Under the pieces are notes generated by a model that ran no database searches, was not told the DNA's origin, and saw only the letters and a program-made list of their open reading frames with translations. DNA of 64,000 bases from Profftia tarda (GTDB taxonomy: Bacteria > Pseudomonadota > Gammaproteobacteria > Enterobacterales > Enterobacteriaceae). Within the stretch, counting starts at the first letter, position 1; each line of letters starts with the position of its first letter. The stretch spans positions 124,001 to 188,000 of the forward strand of contig NZ_LR890047.1 in assembly GCF_904848675.1 (NCBI RefSeq), given 5' to 3'. Below are positions 1-11,808 of this stretch, piece by piece. The translations under genes were made by a program, and so were the position numbers.

Positions 1-159
1 ATCATAATAGATATATGAACTTAGATCGATTCAATATTCATCGCATATTAGATAAATTGTCATAAAATCAAGAGACAGTTATAATTCTTAGTTAGTATTA
101 CAATATATTATATAATCTTCTTATTTTCATTTGTTGTGATTTTGAGTTAACATTAAGCG

Positions 160-1545
160 TTATCTGAGACGCCAGATCGTTTCTTGAGGAGCATCCTCGA
201 GTACTACGCCCAATCTATTTAGTTGATCTCGTATAGAATCGGCCATTGCCCAATTTTTGCTTGTACGTGCATCTTGACGCTTTTTAATAAGCGATTCTAT
301 ACGATATATTCGCTTGTGATCAGCTCGAAGAATTTTTTTTAAGAAATCTTCTGGTTCTTGTTCCAATAATCCCAAGATCTTTGCCAGTCTACGCAATTCA
401 GCCGCCATCGCATTTGCATGAGCCATATCTTTCAACTTCAATCTGTTTACTTCTCGAGCTAAATCAAATAGCGTAGAATAAGCTATTGGTGTATTAAAGT
501 CATCATCCATGGCTTTGATAAAACGTTTGGTAAAAGAACTATTTTTTTGTGGATCCGTACTAGGGTCTGTGTTTCTTAGTGTTGTATACAGACGTTCTAG
601 CGCTGCACGAGCTTGCTGCAAATTTTTTTCGCTGTAGTTTAATTGGCTACGGTAGTGACTAGACATCAGAAAATAACGAACTGTTTCTCCATCGTATTGC
701 TCTAACACTTTCCGGATAGTCAAGAAGTTTCCTATTGATTTAGACATCTTCTCACGATCTATTAGCATCATGCCGGTGTGCATCCAGTATTTTACATGTG
801 GACCATTTTGGCTGCACTTAGATTGAGTAATTTCATTGTCATGATGCGGAAAAATTAAATCTGAACCACCTCCATGAATATCGATATTTGCCCCAAATTG
901 TTTGTTGCTCATAGCTGAACATTCAATATGCCAACCAGGACGTCCTGAGCCCCATGGAGATCCCCAACTAGGCTCATCTGGCATCGCAATTTTCCATAGT
1001 GCGAAATCCATTGGATTTCGTTTGAGACTACTAATCTCTACGCGCGCGCCTGCCTGTAACTTCCTAAGATTCTGACGAGAGAGAATCCCGTAATTAGGAT
1101 CAGTATCTACGGCAAAAAACACGTCTCCAATTCTTGTAACGTATGCGTGCCCTCGTTCAAGCAGTCTTTCTATCATTCTAATTATTTCAGGAATATGTTC
1201 TGTTGCACGTGGCTCGATATCTAGGCGTAAAATATTTAAAGAATCAAAGTCTGTATGCATTTCATGCAGCATGCGTTTTGTTAGCTGATCACAGCTTTCG
1301 TTATTCTCTATTGCACGTTTGATGACTTTATTATCTATATCAGTGATGTTGCGCACATATTTTAAATTATACCCTAAAAAGTGCAAGTAACGTGCAACCA
1401 TGTCAAAAGCAACAAATGTACGCCCGTGTCCTATATGACACAAATCGTAAACAGTAACTCCGCACACATACATGCCTACTTCACTGGAAAGTATGGGTTT
1501 GAATTCCTCTTTCTTGCGACTTAGTGTATTAAAAATTTCTAACAT
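160..1545 (-). CDS. cysS: Cysteinyl-tRNA synthetase (CysRS)
   Basis: Class I aminoacyl-tRNA synthetase that charges tRNA-Cys in the cytoplasm. The protein is 461 aa, the E. coli length, if started at the Met that begins MLEIFNTL. The reading frame is open three codons further upstream (MCR), but the inner Met aligns with the family start and has a GGA about 8 nt before it. Visible landmarks: the HIGH-type signature CHIGHGRTF near residue 36, KMSKS near 270, and the zinc ligands Cys28 (in MYVCG), the Cys of IECSAM and His/Glu in FPHHDNE. It stands alone: E. coli neighbours such as ppiB and folD are absent and a 4.2 kb desert lies upstream. Nothing essential is missing, so it is very probably functional. 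Confidence 0.97.
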   Translation of the reverse strand: MLEIFNTLSRKKEEFKPILSSEVGMYVCGVTVYDLCHIGHGRTFVAFDMVARYLHFLGYNLKYVRNITDIDNKVIKRAIENNESCDQLTKRMLHEMHTDFDSLNILRLDIEPRATEHIPEIIRMIERLLERGHAYVTRIGDVFFAVDTDPNYGILSRQNLRKLQAGARVEISSLKRNPMDFALWKIAMPDEPSWGSPWGSGRPGWHIECSAMSNKQFGANIDIHGGGSDLIFPHHDNEITQSKCSQNGPHVKYWMHTGMMLIDREKMSKSIGNFLTIRKVLEQYDGETVRYFLMSSHYRSQLNYSEKNLQQARAALERLYTTLRNTDPSTDPQKNSSFTKRFIKAMDDDFNTPIAYSTLFDLAREVNRLKLKDMAHANAMAAELRRLAKILGLLEQEPEDFLKKILRADHKRIYRIESLIKKRQDARTSKNWAMADSIRDQLNRLGVVLEDAPQETIWRLR

Positions 1546-4500
1546 CCGGCACATCCAAGGTTTTAAATAAAATTAATTATAATAGATTGTGAATAAAAAT
1601 AGTTTACAATAATAAATTCTTTGTAATACTTTAAATATAGTGACTATTATTCATTAATATATTTAAAGATTGTAATATCTTTTCTTGTATTGAGGGATAA
1701 TTTGAGAGTCATGCATAATATAATTTACTTATTTAATGATTTATTTGGTAAGATGCTATCTTAATCTTACAGGGAGATATTATATATGACAGATAATTTT
1801 ATCCGCAGTGATTAGATCAAATAATCTGCCGGAAAGATATGGCTATATGTTAATGATCATGGCTTGCAATACTGAATAACGTTTATAATATATTGTTACT
1901 ATTATTAATAATCTCTTAGCGGCTCAATTACTGCTTTATTTTTTCTTTTGTAGGGCTCTTTTGTAAACTTTGTCATATCCTTGTCTCCATCTCAATAATT
2001 TTACCTTTGAAAGATCTATCAAGAATCCTGCTAGTTAAGAGCTAGAAGTTAGTTGCATAATAAATAAAATAACATATTTAATATTTTATATTAAGACCTT
2101 CAGGAAGCTATGATGATTAATTCGATCGATTCATGCCTGACTTCCTTCTATAGATAGATAAAATGATTTTTGAACGGTATAAAAGTCTAATATACCCATG
2201 TTCTTAACTAAAATTCGGATTGAATAGATCATATTAAAGATTGCATAATAATAGTTCTACAATTTTAGCTAGTTTCTGTATTACTGATCTAATCATCATT
2301 ACACTAGCATATTCAGTTATCAAGTATTTCTCTTATATGAAAAAATTAAATATGTACTCTTAGTATTTGGAATTTTATGCTCCTAGTGTTTATTCATAAC
2401 ATAATATTATGCAGAACTCAAAGAGAGTATCCCTATTATATTAACCTACTGGATTAAGAATAATATTCTGAAATAATCTTTAAATTGTTATGATTGAAAG
2501 AGAAGATTTATTATGATTCTATTTCAATAGTCATTGATCTTCTTTCTTACATAAAAGACATCTATATTATTTTTTATAATATTATAGCGGATAAAATATT
2601 TCCTATATAGCGTGGGTTTCTTATGTAGTGTGATCATAAGAGTAGAGAGGTAGATAAATGAATGGATATGCTACATAAATTTTTCAGTTGCATGATAAGT
2701 ACATATAGGTTTTTAGTTTAGCCCGTGAATGTTTAACTATGTATTTCTTACGAGCTTATTCTTATAGGTTGTACTAATTTCCGCAAGATTCTTAGGATAC
2801 TTCAGGATTTAGCAGTATTAATACATTATATGTATGATTTCTTTTGTTGTACATTATCTATTAACGTAATTTATTGATAAAACTTTTTATTCTATTGATC
2901 TTCTTTAAAGAAGATGTAACAAAATAACATATCTAACTGTAAATTATAGCAAATTGTATGTATGAACCGGAGAGTTAATAAATTGGATTAGTGCAACCTA
3001 TTATTATATTCTCCTGTATTATCCTATTGATCGTTTTGTGTACTCTCTTGCTGAGAATCTCAAGATATAAAAATATTGAACAATAATAAACCTTTTCTGG
3101 GTTAGAAAAGTGTGATCAATAGTGCTCAAAATCAAAGTATTTTATATGTTCTAAGAATATAATTTACATAGTTATAATTTTATTACTGATAAGTAATAGC
3201 AGCATTTTATATGTTAAATATTTTTAAGTACTAGCCTCTTTGCATAAAATTTGCGCCCATTTTGCATTTCCTTCATGCTTGCATTTTAATATAAAAGAAA
3301 GTATGTCTCTGCTGAGATTATAGTGGTGAATTTTATTGAGCTGAGAAAGTTATATTCTAATTTAGGTATGGTTGTATTATTGGATTTTTAGCTATTGTAA
3401 TATTTTTATGAATTATTTTTGATACAAATCAAGTTTTGCATTGTTGCAACACACCTCGTTTAATATGTAAGTAGAGAGCATTCTCTCCTGCATCATTACT
3501 CAGATCCTTAAGTATTTATGACTATATTTTATGATTAGATATTATACCAAGATATTCATATAAATTTTAATTGATTTAAACAGTCTGTACAAATAACTTT
3601 TTTTCTAAAAAATGCAGTAATGCTATCTTATGTAAAGATTTTGATATTTCTTCTTTTAATTAGTTCCATATCTTCCTGAAATATCTTAAACCATAGATCG
3701 TGCAATAAATAGTTTAAATGATGCGGTTGCGTGATGAGAGGTCTTGGTATTTCTTATCTCACTTAAAATATCGTATAATACAATTATAATATAGGGGGTA
3801 ATTTTATGATATTAATATTTCTTGATCTTTTAATATAGCGTGCTAATTGATGCATCTTTTATTATATTCTATTAATCAGTATTATAGCGATTTTTTAGTT
3901 AAATAATTTCATTGTTCTTTTATGTTAGGCATTGCACCTATAAATGTTTTTAGATGAAGTATCTTTTATTTATTTTTGTATTTTTACATTTTGTTTAGGC
4001 TCTTGTCACTAAGTTCACTTGCACTTTTTATTTAAGATTTTCTAAGTTTTACCTATAGCAAAATGCTATATCAGATCTTTGATTACTAATTTCATTACTA
4101 TATATCAATTATTTTTTAAATTTATGATATTAAGTAACTATCAGCAAGACTTAATTATTTCTATCTAGTCTAAAAACAGTGCAGATATGATAGCTGTTGA
4201 GTAGCATTTATTTAAAAATTTATAACTTGTCATTAACTCTTTACTTCTCTTAAAATGGAGTGCATCTTCCGCTATTCTTGATCACACAAAGACTTTTCTA
4301 AAATACCTAAATGATCAATAATAATATCGTGTATTGAGAAATATACCTTAATCTTATCTAAGATATGCTTGTTCTAATTGTGATATACTTATAATTAGCA
4401 ATAATATTCTTTATCTAATTTAAGAAATTATAAAATTATAATTGAATTTTTATACTAAAATTGCATCTATATTTTAGATGTGCATTTATAGATCTTAAAA

Positions 4501-5779
4501 GGTTTTATGGTGGAAGATATACATATAAAACAGTAAGAACTGAGTTCTAGATCAATAATAAAAAAGTTTAAACATGCTTCAAGGTTGATGCAGCTAGCTT
4601 TGTTATATTTGTATCAAATACAAAACCTATAGATAATATTATAAAGATAGTATGAGCCATAACACGACTAAAAAAGCATACTTTTTAAAGCTAGCAAATC
4701 TCCTGGGTAAATAAATTAAGTTTTATCAAATGTTCGCTATCATTTTAAAAGATTTTTGTTAAAACTAAAATCATCAGATTGCTATATATTTAAAGTCGCT
4801 AGGAAATTATATTGGATTTTAGTTATGCCTTGATTATTCATGCATAATGCTATTCTCTAAAAAATTTGTAAGTAGTGTACTGTTGTTTATGATACTGATA
4901 TACTCAATCAGTCATATTTATGATATATACTTTATTATATTTTTAGAACTCAACATATATTTTCTGTAGTTCTATTTATTTTGCAAGGTTTAACCTCATC
5001 CCTGTCTAACAAAACAAAACAAAACAAAACATAGTTAATATAAGAATACAAAAATGATAGCATGAATAAATCACTAATTAGATGAACTGTTATGCATTGA
5101 TTTATAGTATTTTGCTAATGGTACGATATATGATATCTGTCATGATTCTTAATATAGTAGCAGTATTAAGGCAGATATTATGCACGAAAGATGATCGATT
5201 AACATGACAATCCAATCAAGATAACCTAGTTGCAATACTTGATATATATCTTTATGTTGACTAAAGTGCACTCATTATCATCCTAGTATATGCATGGTGT
5301 ATAAATATATTATGTTAAATAATAAAGTTAGCAGAATACACTAAGTTTATTATTAATTTGCTGATTAATAATATTAGGATTATAACCAACTAAGATGAAT
5401 AACTAACTCTCTATATTATAATTTTAAGTATATAATTATAACATAAAATAGATTCATTTGCTGAATGATGTTTTGTAGAATGCTGATAGAGCATAAGGAT
5501 GATATGAGGACATTATTACTGGAGCATCCTACAACAGATTACTAAGGAATATTTATACATAATAGCACAAAAAACTTTTTAAGATAAATACAACTAATTT
5601 TTTGATATATAAGTTGCTATCTTATACAAAGATCTCTCGCTATAATACAATATAACCCAATCAATTATCTTAATTTAGTTTTTATATCGCTTCTATAGGT
5701 CTTTTATGAAAGATCTCTACTTGCTTAAAGGTAATTTATTGAGTTCCTTGATTCACACTTAAAAAACGATATAAATAAT
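1546..5779. other. 4.2 kb gene desert between cysS and prfB
   Basis: Very A+T-rich sequence with stop codons in all frames and no recognisable gene. It holds a short ATG reading frame behind an AGGGAGAT ribosome-binding-like site (start 1786, stop at 1813-1815), after which the same frame stays coding-like for about 20 codons between stops. This may be the head of a dead gene that I could not identify. It also holds a small (AAAAC)4 microsatellite. In E. coli, recJ sits directly upstream of prfB; I see no recJ remnant here. Confidence 0.7.
5011..5030. repeat. (AAAAC)4 microsatellite
   Basis: Four exact copies of the 5-mer AAAAC in tandem in the cysS-prfB desert. It is a simple slippage product with no gene nearby, and the longest short-unit tandem repeat I noticed in the window. 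Confidence 0.9.
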
Positions 5780-6881
5780 ATGTTTGAAATTCATCCATTA
5801 AAAAAACGCATGCACGATTTGTTTAAACGGGCACTAGCACTTAGAGACTATCTTTGACTATGATACTAACAAAGAACGTCTAGAAGAAGTGCAAACTAAG
5901 CTAAAACAGCCAAATATCTGGAGTATATCCCAATACGCCCAAGGTCTAAGCAGAGAGTGCTGTTCGCTACAAGAAATTGTTGATAATATTAGTCAAATTG
6001 ATCAGTCTATGGCTGATGTCTCTGGTTTGATGGAACTTGCTAACGAATCTGAAGATAAAGAGACTATTGATGAAGCTGTATTTGAACTAGAACAATTAGA
6101 GGAAGTAATTATTCAGTTAGAATTGCGTCGTATGTTCTCTGGAGATAATGATGCTGATGATTGCTATATTGATATTCAAGCAGGATCTGGTGGGATAGAC
6201 GCCCAAGATTGGGCTAGCATGTTATTGCGTATGTTCTTACGTTGGGCAGAAAATAAAGGATGTAAAACTGAAATTATTGAAGAGACGGAAGGTGAAGTTG
6301 CTGGTCTTAGATCTGTTAGTTTTAAAGTATCTGGAAAATATGCATATGGTTGGTTTCGCACTGAAACTGGTGTACACCGTTTAGTACGTAAAAGTCCTTT
6401 TGATTCTTGTGGTCGCCGTCATACGTCATTTAGCTCCGCCTTTGTCTACCCAGCAACAGCAACCGAAGATATTGAAATTCATATTCATCCATCTGATTTA
6501 CGTATTGATGTATACCGCGCATCAGGAGCTGGGGGACAGCATGTTAATCGCACTGAATCAGCTGTACGTATCACCCATATACCAAGCAATACTGTAACTC
6601 AGTGTCAGAATAATCGTTCTCAGCACAAGAATAAAGATCAAGCAATGCGTCAACTGAAAGCTAAGCTATACCAATACTCAATGCAGAAGAGAAATTCTGA
6701 AAAAGAAGTTATAGAAAATAACAAATCTAATATCGGATGGGGAAGCCAAATTCGTTCTTATATACTCGACGATTCCCGCATAAAAGATTTACGTACTGGC
6801 GTTGAAACACGAAATACACAGTCCATTTTAGATGGTAATTTAGATATATTCATTGAGTCCAGCTTGAAATCTGGGTTTTGA
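5780..6881 (+). CDS. prfB: Peptide chain release factor 2 (RF2), expressed by programmed +1 frameshift
   Basis: RF2 ends translation at UGA and UAA. Reading starts at ATG 5780 (MFEIHPLKKRMHDLF) and reaches an in-frame TGA at 5855-5857 after 25 codons. Slipping +1 on CTT continues as D-Y-D-T-N-K-E-R-L-E-E-V and runs to the stop at 6879-6881, giving about 366 aa against 365 in E. coli. The codons around the slip (TAT CTT TGA C) match the classical autoregulatory prfB frameshift site. Later motifs include the GGQ loop (GAGGQHVNRTESAV), and SPF in VRKSPFDS is the UGA-recognition tripeptide. The gene is followed after 10 nt by lysS, as in E. coli, so the two are probably co-transcribed. A gene caller that ignores the frameshift would start wrongly at GTG 5889. 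Confidence 0.96.
5841..5858 (+). promoter_or_regulatory. prfB: prfB programmed +1 frameshift site
   Basis: The slip codon CTT (5852-5854) is followed by TGA C (5855-5858), the weak stop context used for RF2 autoregulation: low RF2 lets the ribosome slip +1 and make more RF2. In E. coli the stimulatory Shine-Dalgarno-like element just before it reads AGG GGG TAT; here the same codons read AGA GAC TAT, so anti-SD pairing should be weaker. The slip site is seen directly; its efficiency is inferred. Confidence 0.9.
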
Positions 6882-6891
6882 GGTAACAAGT

Positions 6892-8409
6892 ATGTCTGAA
6901 CACCAAGAAAAAGATGCTATAAAAACTCTTGACATAAAAAACGAAATGCAATCACGCCGTAACAAGCTATCAGCTCTACGTAAAGCAGGATCAGTATTTC
7001 CTAATGATTTCCGCCGTGATGCTATTTCAGATAATTTGCATCGTCTATACAATGACAAAGATAAAAAAAAACTAGAAGAACTTAAGATCAATGTATCAGT
7101 TGCTGGTCGTATGATGACGCGCCGTATTATGGGACAAGCTTCTTTTGTGACTTTGCAAGATATGGGTGGGCGTATTCAGCTTTATGTTTCTTCTGATAAC
7201 CTGCAAGAAGATCTGTATAACAACCAATTTAAAATATGGGATTTGGGTGATATCATTGGTGCACGTGGTCAAGTTTTCCGTACTCATACTGGAGAGTTAT
7301 CTATCCGCTGCACCGAAATACGTTTATTGACTAAGGCCTTGAGACCGCTGCCGGATAAATTTCACGGTTTGGTAGACCAAGAGACGCGTTACCGCCAACG
7401 CTACCTAGATCTAATTGCTAATGAGGAATCTCGCAAGATCTTTCGTACTCGTTCTAAAACTTTAGCTGCAATCCGCAGTTTTATGTTTCATAAAGGTTTC
7501 ATGGAAGTAGAAACTCCCATGATGCAAGTAATACCTGGAGGTGCTTCTGCACGTCCATTCATCACTCATCATAATGCACTAAATATTGATATGTACTTGC
7601 GCATTGCACCAGAACTATATCTAAAGCGTCTTGTTGTCGGTGGTTTTGAGCGTATCTTCGAAATTAATCGTAATTTTCGTAATGAAGGAGTGTCTTCGCG
7701 ACATAACCCAGAGTTTACAATGATGGAAATCTATAAAGCTTACGGAGATCACCAAGACCTCATGATTCTTACTGAAGAGATGTTTCGCACTATCAGCGAG
7801 GAAGTACTAGGTAGCAGCATTATTAAGTATGGTGATCAAAAATTTGATTTTAGCAAACCTTTTATCAAAATGACCATGAAAGAGTCAATTCATCACTATT
7901 GTCCTAGCATTTCGATTAAATATTTAGATGATTTTATTAAAATCAATGAAATAGCAAAATATCTTAACATCAAGATAGAAAACACCTGGGGTCTGGGACG
8001 TATTCAATGTGAAATATTTGATAATATTGCAGAAAAAAAATTGGTTCAACCAACTTTTATCACTGAATATCCGTTAGAAGTATCTCCTCTGGCGCGCCGT
8101 AATGATAATAATCCGCTAATAACAGATCGCTTTGAATTATTTATTGGCGGACGTGAAATAGGTAATGGGTTTTCCGAGCTAAACGATGCAGAAGATCAAG
8201 CTGAACGATTTAAAAATCAGGTGTATGCAAAAGATAGAGGTGATGATGAAGCGATGTTCTATGATGAAGATTATGTTATTTCTCTGGAGCATGGCTTACC
8301 GCCAACTGCTGGTCTAGGAATCGGCATAGACCGTATGGTTATGTTATTTACTGATAGTCATACGATTCGTGATGTTATTCTATTCCCTACTATGAGTACA
8401 GTTAAATAA
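6892..8409 (+). CDS. lysS: Lysyl-tRNA synthetase, class II
   Basis: Charges tRNA-Lys. The protein is 505 aa, exactly the E. coli LysS length. It has an N-terminal OB-fold anticodon-binding domain (about residues 60-150) and then the class II catalytic core: motif 1 around VETPMMQVIPGG, motif 2 FRNEGVSSRHNPEF, and motif 3 GLGIGIDRMVMLF near the C-terminus. The start ATG lies 10 nt after the prfB stop with AGGT in the spacer, so translation is probably linked to prfB in one operon. No damage is visible. A 1.6 kb gene-free stretch follows. Confidence 0.98.
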   Translation: MSEHQEKDAIKTLDIKNEMQSRRNKLSALRKAGSVFPNDFRRDAISDNLHRLYNDKDKKKLEELKINVSVAGRMMTRRIMGQASFVTLQDMGGRIQLYVSSDNLQEDLYNNQFKIWDLGDIIGARGQVFRTHTGELSIRCTEIRLLTKALRPLPDKFHGLVDQETRYRQRYLDLIANEESRKIFRTRSKTLAAIRSFMFHKGFMEVETPMMQVIPGGASARPFITHHNALNIDMYLRIAPELYLKRLVVGGFERIFEINRNFRNEGVSSRHNPEFTMMEIYKAYGDHQDLMILTEEMFRTISEEVLGSSIIKYGDQKFDFSKPFIKMTMKESIHHYCPSISIKYLDDFIKINEIAKYLNIKIENTWGLGRIQCEIFDNIAEKKLVQPTFITEYPLEVSPLARRNDNNPLITDRFELFIGGREIGNGFSELNDAEDQAERFKNQVYAKDRGDDEAMFYDEDYVISLEHGLPPTAGLGIGIDRMVMLFTDSHTIRDVILFPTMSTVK

Positions 8410-10047
8410 ATATAAGATATTTAACTGCATATGAACTCTTCTCTAAAATATAAATATAGACTTTAAGTAATATTCTTTCTGGATTCAATTTACTAAGATA
8501 AGTACTAATATTCTTACGCTGTAATAATGAAATAAATATTTCAATTTGATATGATTAACTTTTATGACTAATGTTTAAAGGTTTATTTAAAATATCATAT
8601 GATGATAGCAATTTAATATTAAACATGCGTTATCTCTATAATAGATAACCACGACTTAATCTTGAATCAGTAGCTCCAAGATTGTATTTTAGTGTGTGCT
8701 TTTATTGTAAAAATACTGCCTGATAAAAAGCTAATATATTAGCAAGTGATTTTTTAAAATTAAAAATAATTTTGATCTGAATGAACATATCAATTTTAAG
8801 ATGCTTGGTCATAGAGAATTACTATTCTACTAAATAAGAATAAATTAATTGCTTGATTTTAAAGGTATGAGTCGCAGTAATCCTACACAAATTATTTTAT
8901 ATTAATATAGTACACAAAAAATTATTTGACAAAAATATTTCATAAATTAAATACAAATATTGTGATTATACAACTGTTCTGTTTACTAACATATGATTCT
9001 TGTTCAAGTAATAAACTGATATATGGAGTCTTGAAATTTTTACAGAAAACACGCTTTAAATAAGTATTGGTTTTATATTAATATTACCTCCTTAAACGTC
9101 ATTAAGTTACTTGAACATTAATTACATTATAAATATATTCTTTTATATGTACTAAAGTTTTAAAATTTTTTGTATTCTGCTGACAACATAGTAATTATTA
9201 TATCAGATATATGTGCGATTATTGATCTAGAATAGATAAGCCTTACCATCTTAATAATTTCACTCTATTTATGCTTAGGATAATAAATATCAATAAATAT
9301 TTCAGAAAATATCATTTCAAGCCTTTTCAATAAAATTATGTTGCAAAAAAAAGACATTGATTTTATATGTGATAAGATCACACATGCACAGAACTTCTTA
9401 TCACGAAGTGTGATTACAACTTGAAATACTTTAACACTATCTTAATTAGATATACGATATAATAGTTATACTAATTATAGAACGTATCTTTTATTTAAAA
9501 ATAGATGATTTATGCTGCAAAATATTATTTAATTGCGATTAACGATGACCCTTCACTTTGATTGAATTTGCTTGATCCTGACTCAAAGATAAATTAATGT
9601 TTATATTGTTTAACGTAAATAATGTTAAGATTGTGCATAAAAAACGATTTTTCTGAACATTATATATTTTAGTAGTCATAAGAATTACTATAACTAAATT
9701 ATATCAAATTGCTGCTAATTTTTATATAAAATAATCTCAGATAAAACTTATTTAATACTGGACAACATTAAATTTGCAGATTATTTCATGTTATTTAATA
9801 AATTGATACTGCGGCAAACTACTCCTTGGAATTCCAGAAGTTATCTTATATAGGTGTAAGCTCTGGTTTTACTGAATATATATTTATTTTTAATATCTTA
9901 GCACTAAAATATTAGACTATGAACAATTAGCATTTTTCTCCTCTTCATCTAAGGGAATAAAACATTTATCCTGCTGCGGAAACCTGATATCCTTGAGATA
10001 TAAGTATTGCAAAATTTCTGATTTATTAACTATAATATATACAACAA
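8410..10047. other. Gene-free spacer between lysS and epmA
   Basis: A+T-rich, with no gene recognised. One interval differs: on the minus strand about 9917-10040, just behind epmA, a frame stays open for roughly 40 codons with mixed, charged residues (for example KDIRFPQQDKCFIPLDEEE) and ends at a TAG (9917-9919). It could be the 3' tail of a dead gene, but I could not match it to a family, and open frames of this length also arise by chance in such sequence. Confidence 0.6.
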
Positions 10048-11025
10048 TTATGCACGATCTATAGGAAATGTCATTACAGCGCTTAACCGCTCTTCCCCAA
10101 GCCCTAACATAACTAAGCGATCTACTCCTAGAGCTACTCCTGAGCAGTCTGGTAAACCGTGCTCTAATGCCGCTAGTAACTTTTCGTCTATAGCATGTTG
10201 TGGTAATCCTAACACAGCACGTTTATAATTATCCTGTTGAAATCTTACGCGCTGCTCGCACGCGCAATTTAGCTCATGAAAACCGTTAGCAAGCTCAACA
10301 TTTTTGTAGTAAACCTCAAAACGTTCTGCGACACGATGATCTTTATTGCTGATCTGTGCTAAAGATGCCTGAGAGGCCGGATAATTGTATATAAATATAG
10401 GTTTATCATGGCCTATATGGGGTTCTACCCCGAATGTGAATAATAGTTGTATTAAGCTCTCCCGATCTTCTGGATCATTGACTAGATTTTTTAGATCTAA
10501 TGCAGCCGCTACTGCATATAGCTGTGTGTGCTCGGCAGCAAGAGGGTCTATATTTAAATGGTGCATAAAAGCTTGCTGATAAGAAAGTATTTCAGCACGA
10601 TCACAATCAATTACTTCCTGTATAAAATTATCTACTTCATTCATTAAACTATACATATTATAGTGTGGGCGATACCACTCCAGTATGCTAAATTCAGGGT
10701 TATGGTATCTTCCATATTCTGCATTACGGAAACTTTTTCCTATCTGATAAATGGGACCACTCCCTGCAGCTAACAGGCGCTTCATATGATATTCTGGGCT
10801 TGTTATCATATATAGTTTTACGTCCTGTTGAGGTCTGACTCCCTGAAAATCTGTTTGGAATGGTACAAGATAAATATCAGTTACGGTTGTTTGGCTCATC
10901 GATGGAGTATCAACTTCTAAAATACCTCGGTCTGAAAAGAATGTGCGGATCTTAGATATGATTGCAGCACGTTTCAATAAATTAGTGATTGGAGCACTAG
11001 GTTGCCACTTTTCTGTGTCGCTCAT
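10048..11025 (-). CDS. epmA: Elongation factor P--(R)-beta-lysine ligase (EpmA/PoxA/GenX)
   Basis: A LysRS paralogue lacking the anticodon-binding domain. It attaches beta-lysine to a conserved lysine of elongation factor P, which lets ribosomes pass polyproline stretches. At 325 aa it equals the E. coli protein. Class II synthetase motifs are visible: FRNAEYGRYHNPEFSILEWY (motif 2) and the C-terminal GVALGVDRLVMLGLG (motif 3). The preferred substrate is made by the aminomutase EpmB; neither epmB nor efp lies in this window. The frd operon, its neighbour in E. coli, is gone, so it is a single-gene island. Keeping it suggests that EF-P modification still matters. Confidence 0.95.
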   Translation of the reverse strand: MSDTEKWQPSAPITNLLKRAAIISKIRTFFSDRGILEVDTPSMSQTTVTDIYLVPFQTDFQGVRPQQDVKLYMITSPEYHMKRLLAAGSGPIYQIGKSFRNAEYGRYHNPEFSILEWYRPHYNMYSLMNEVDNFIQEVIDCDRAEILSYQQAFMHHLNIDPLAAEHTQLYAVAAALDLKNLVNDPEDRESLIQLLFTFGVEPHIGHDKPIFIYNYPASQASLAQISNKDHRVAERFEVYYKNVELANGFHELNCACEQRVRFQQDNYKRAVLGLPQHAIDEKLLAALEHGLPDCSGVALGVDRLVMLGLGEERLSAVMTFPIDRA

Positions 11026-11808
11026 AAAATAACTCCGTTATAAATATGATTTCTAGCTATCATAATATGACTTATACTCAATAAAGTAATGTGTCGTTTT
11101 ACCGTGACTGATCTTCCTATAAAATATTACAATAAGAAGATCTCTCAACATGAGATAGTGGTAAGGAAGTGTCTAATTTATGTGTATTTCTACCAACTTT
11201 GCTTACTCAATAAAGGTAATATCCTGATTTATAGTAAATATGAAATCATGTTTTTAAGTTGGTGTCTTATTGATACATATACTGAAAAATGATGTGATCT
11301 AGGATATTTATAATCCATATCTTTGCAAGATCTAATGATATAGTATACAGATCAATATATCTTGCTAACTAATTTGCATGATATATTCCAGCCAATTAAT
11401 ATGAAGAAATTTGCCGCTATATATAATGAATTGATCAAATTATTATGCTACGTTTTTCGAGCTATAAGATATACATGCATAAAATTTAAATATTTTAAGA
11501 AGGAGGTATATTATATTCTTTTAAGAAAAGAGCTTTTTTAAAAAATTACTCATGATAGCTGATTTCTTGACAGTATTATCCGTTTCATCGCAGCAAACTT
11601 GTTATGAAATATTATTGTCTTTGCATCTACAGACTATTATTAGCTCTTGCTCTAAAGCAAGCTGGACGAAGATTAATGCATACAAGAGCTACTTCAATTA
11701 GATCTGTTATCTTATTGCTTTTTGTTTTTCTAGATACCAGAATCATTTCCTAATTTTTGTTTATTTAATAAATGCTCATGTAATTATCAGAATAATATAT
11801 CATATAAC
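11026..11808. other. Gene-free spacer between epmA and proS
   Basis: I recognise nothing here. A 67-codon open frame (11089-11292, plus strand) has no ribosome-binding site and no family resemblance that I can see. A full-strength AGGAGG (about 11504) has no start codon behind it. A weak hairpin (CTTGCT-CTAA-AGCAAG, about 11650) lies downstream of proS and might be a decayed terminator. Confidence 0.6.

Noticed and set aside
1629..1668. 11-bp inverted repeat upstream of cysS as an operator
   Set aside because: With an 18-nt loop and pure A/T arms, a few such matches are expected by chance in this window.
5889..6881. prfB starting at GTG 5889
   Set aside because: This ignores the in-frame upstream segment from ATG 5780 and the classical +1 slip site, which together give the full-length RF2.
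9370..9417. Interleaved GTGATAAG/CTTATCAC and TCACAC/GTGTGA arms as a pseudoknot RNA
   Set aside because: Arms are short and no gene or transcript context supports them.
11089..11292. 67-codon frame between epmA and proS
   Set aside because: No ribosome-binding site, no recognisable motif, and frames of this length are expected by chance in this composition.
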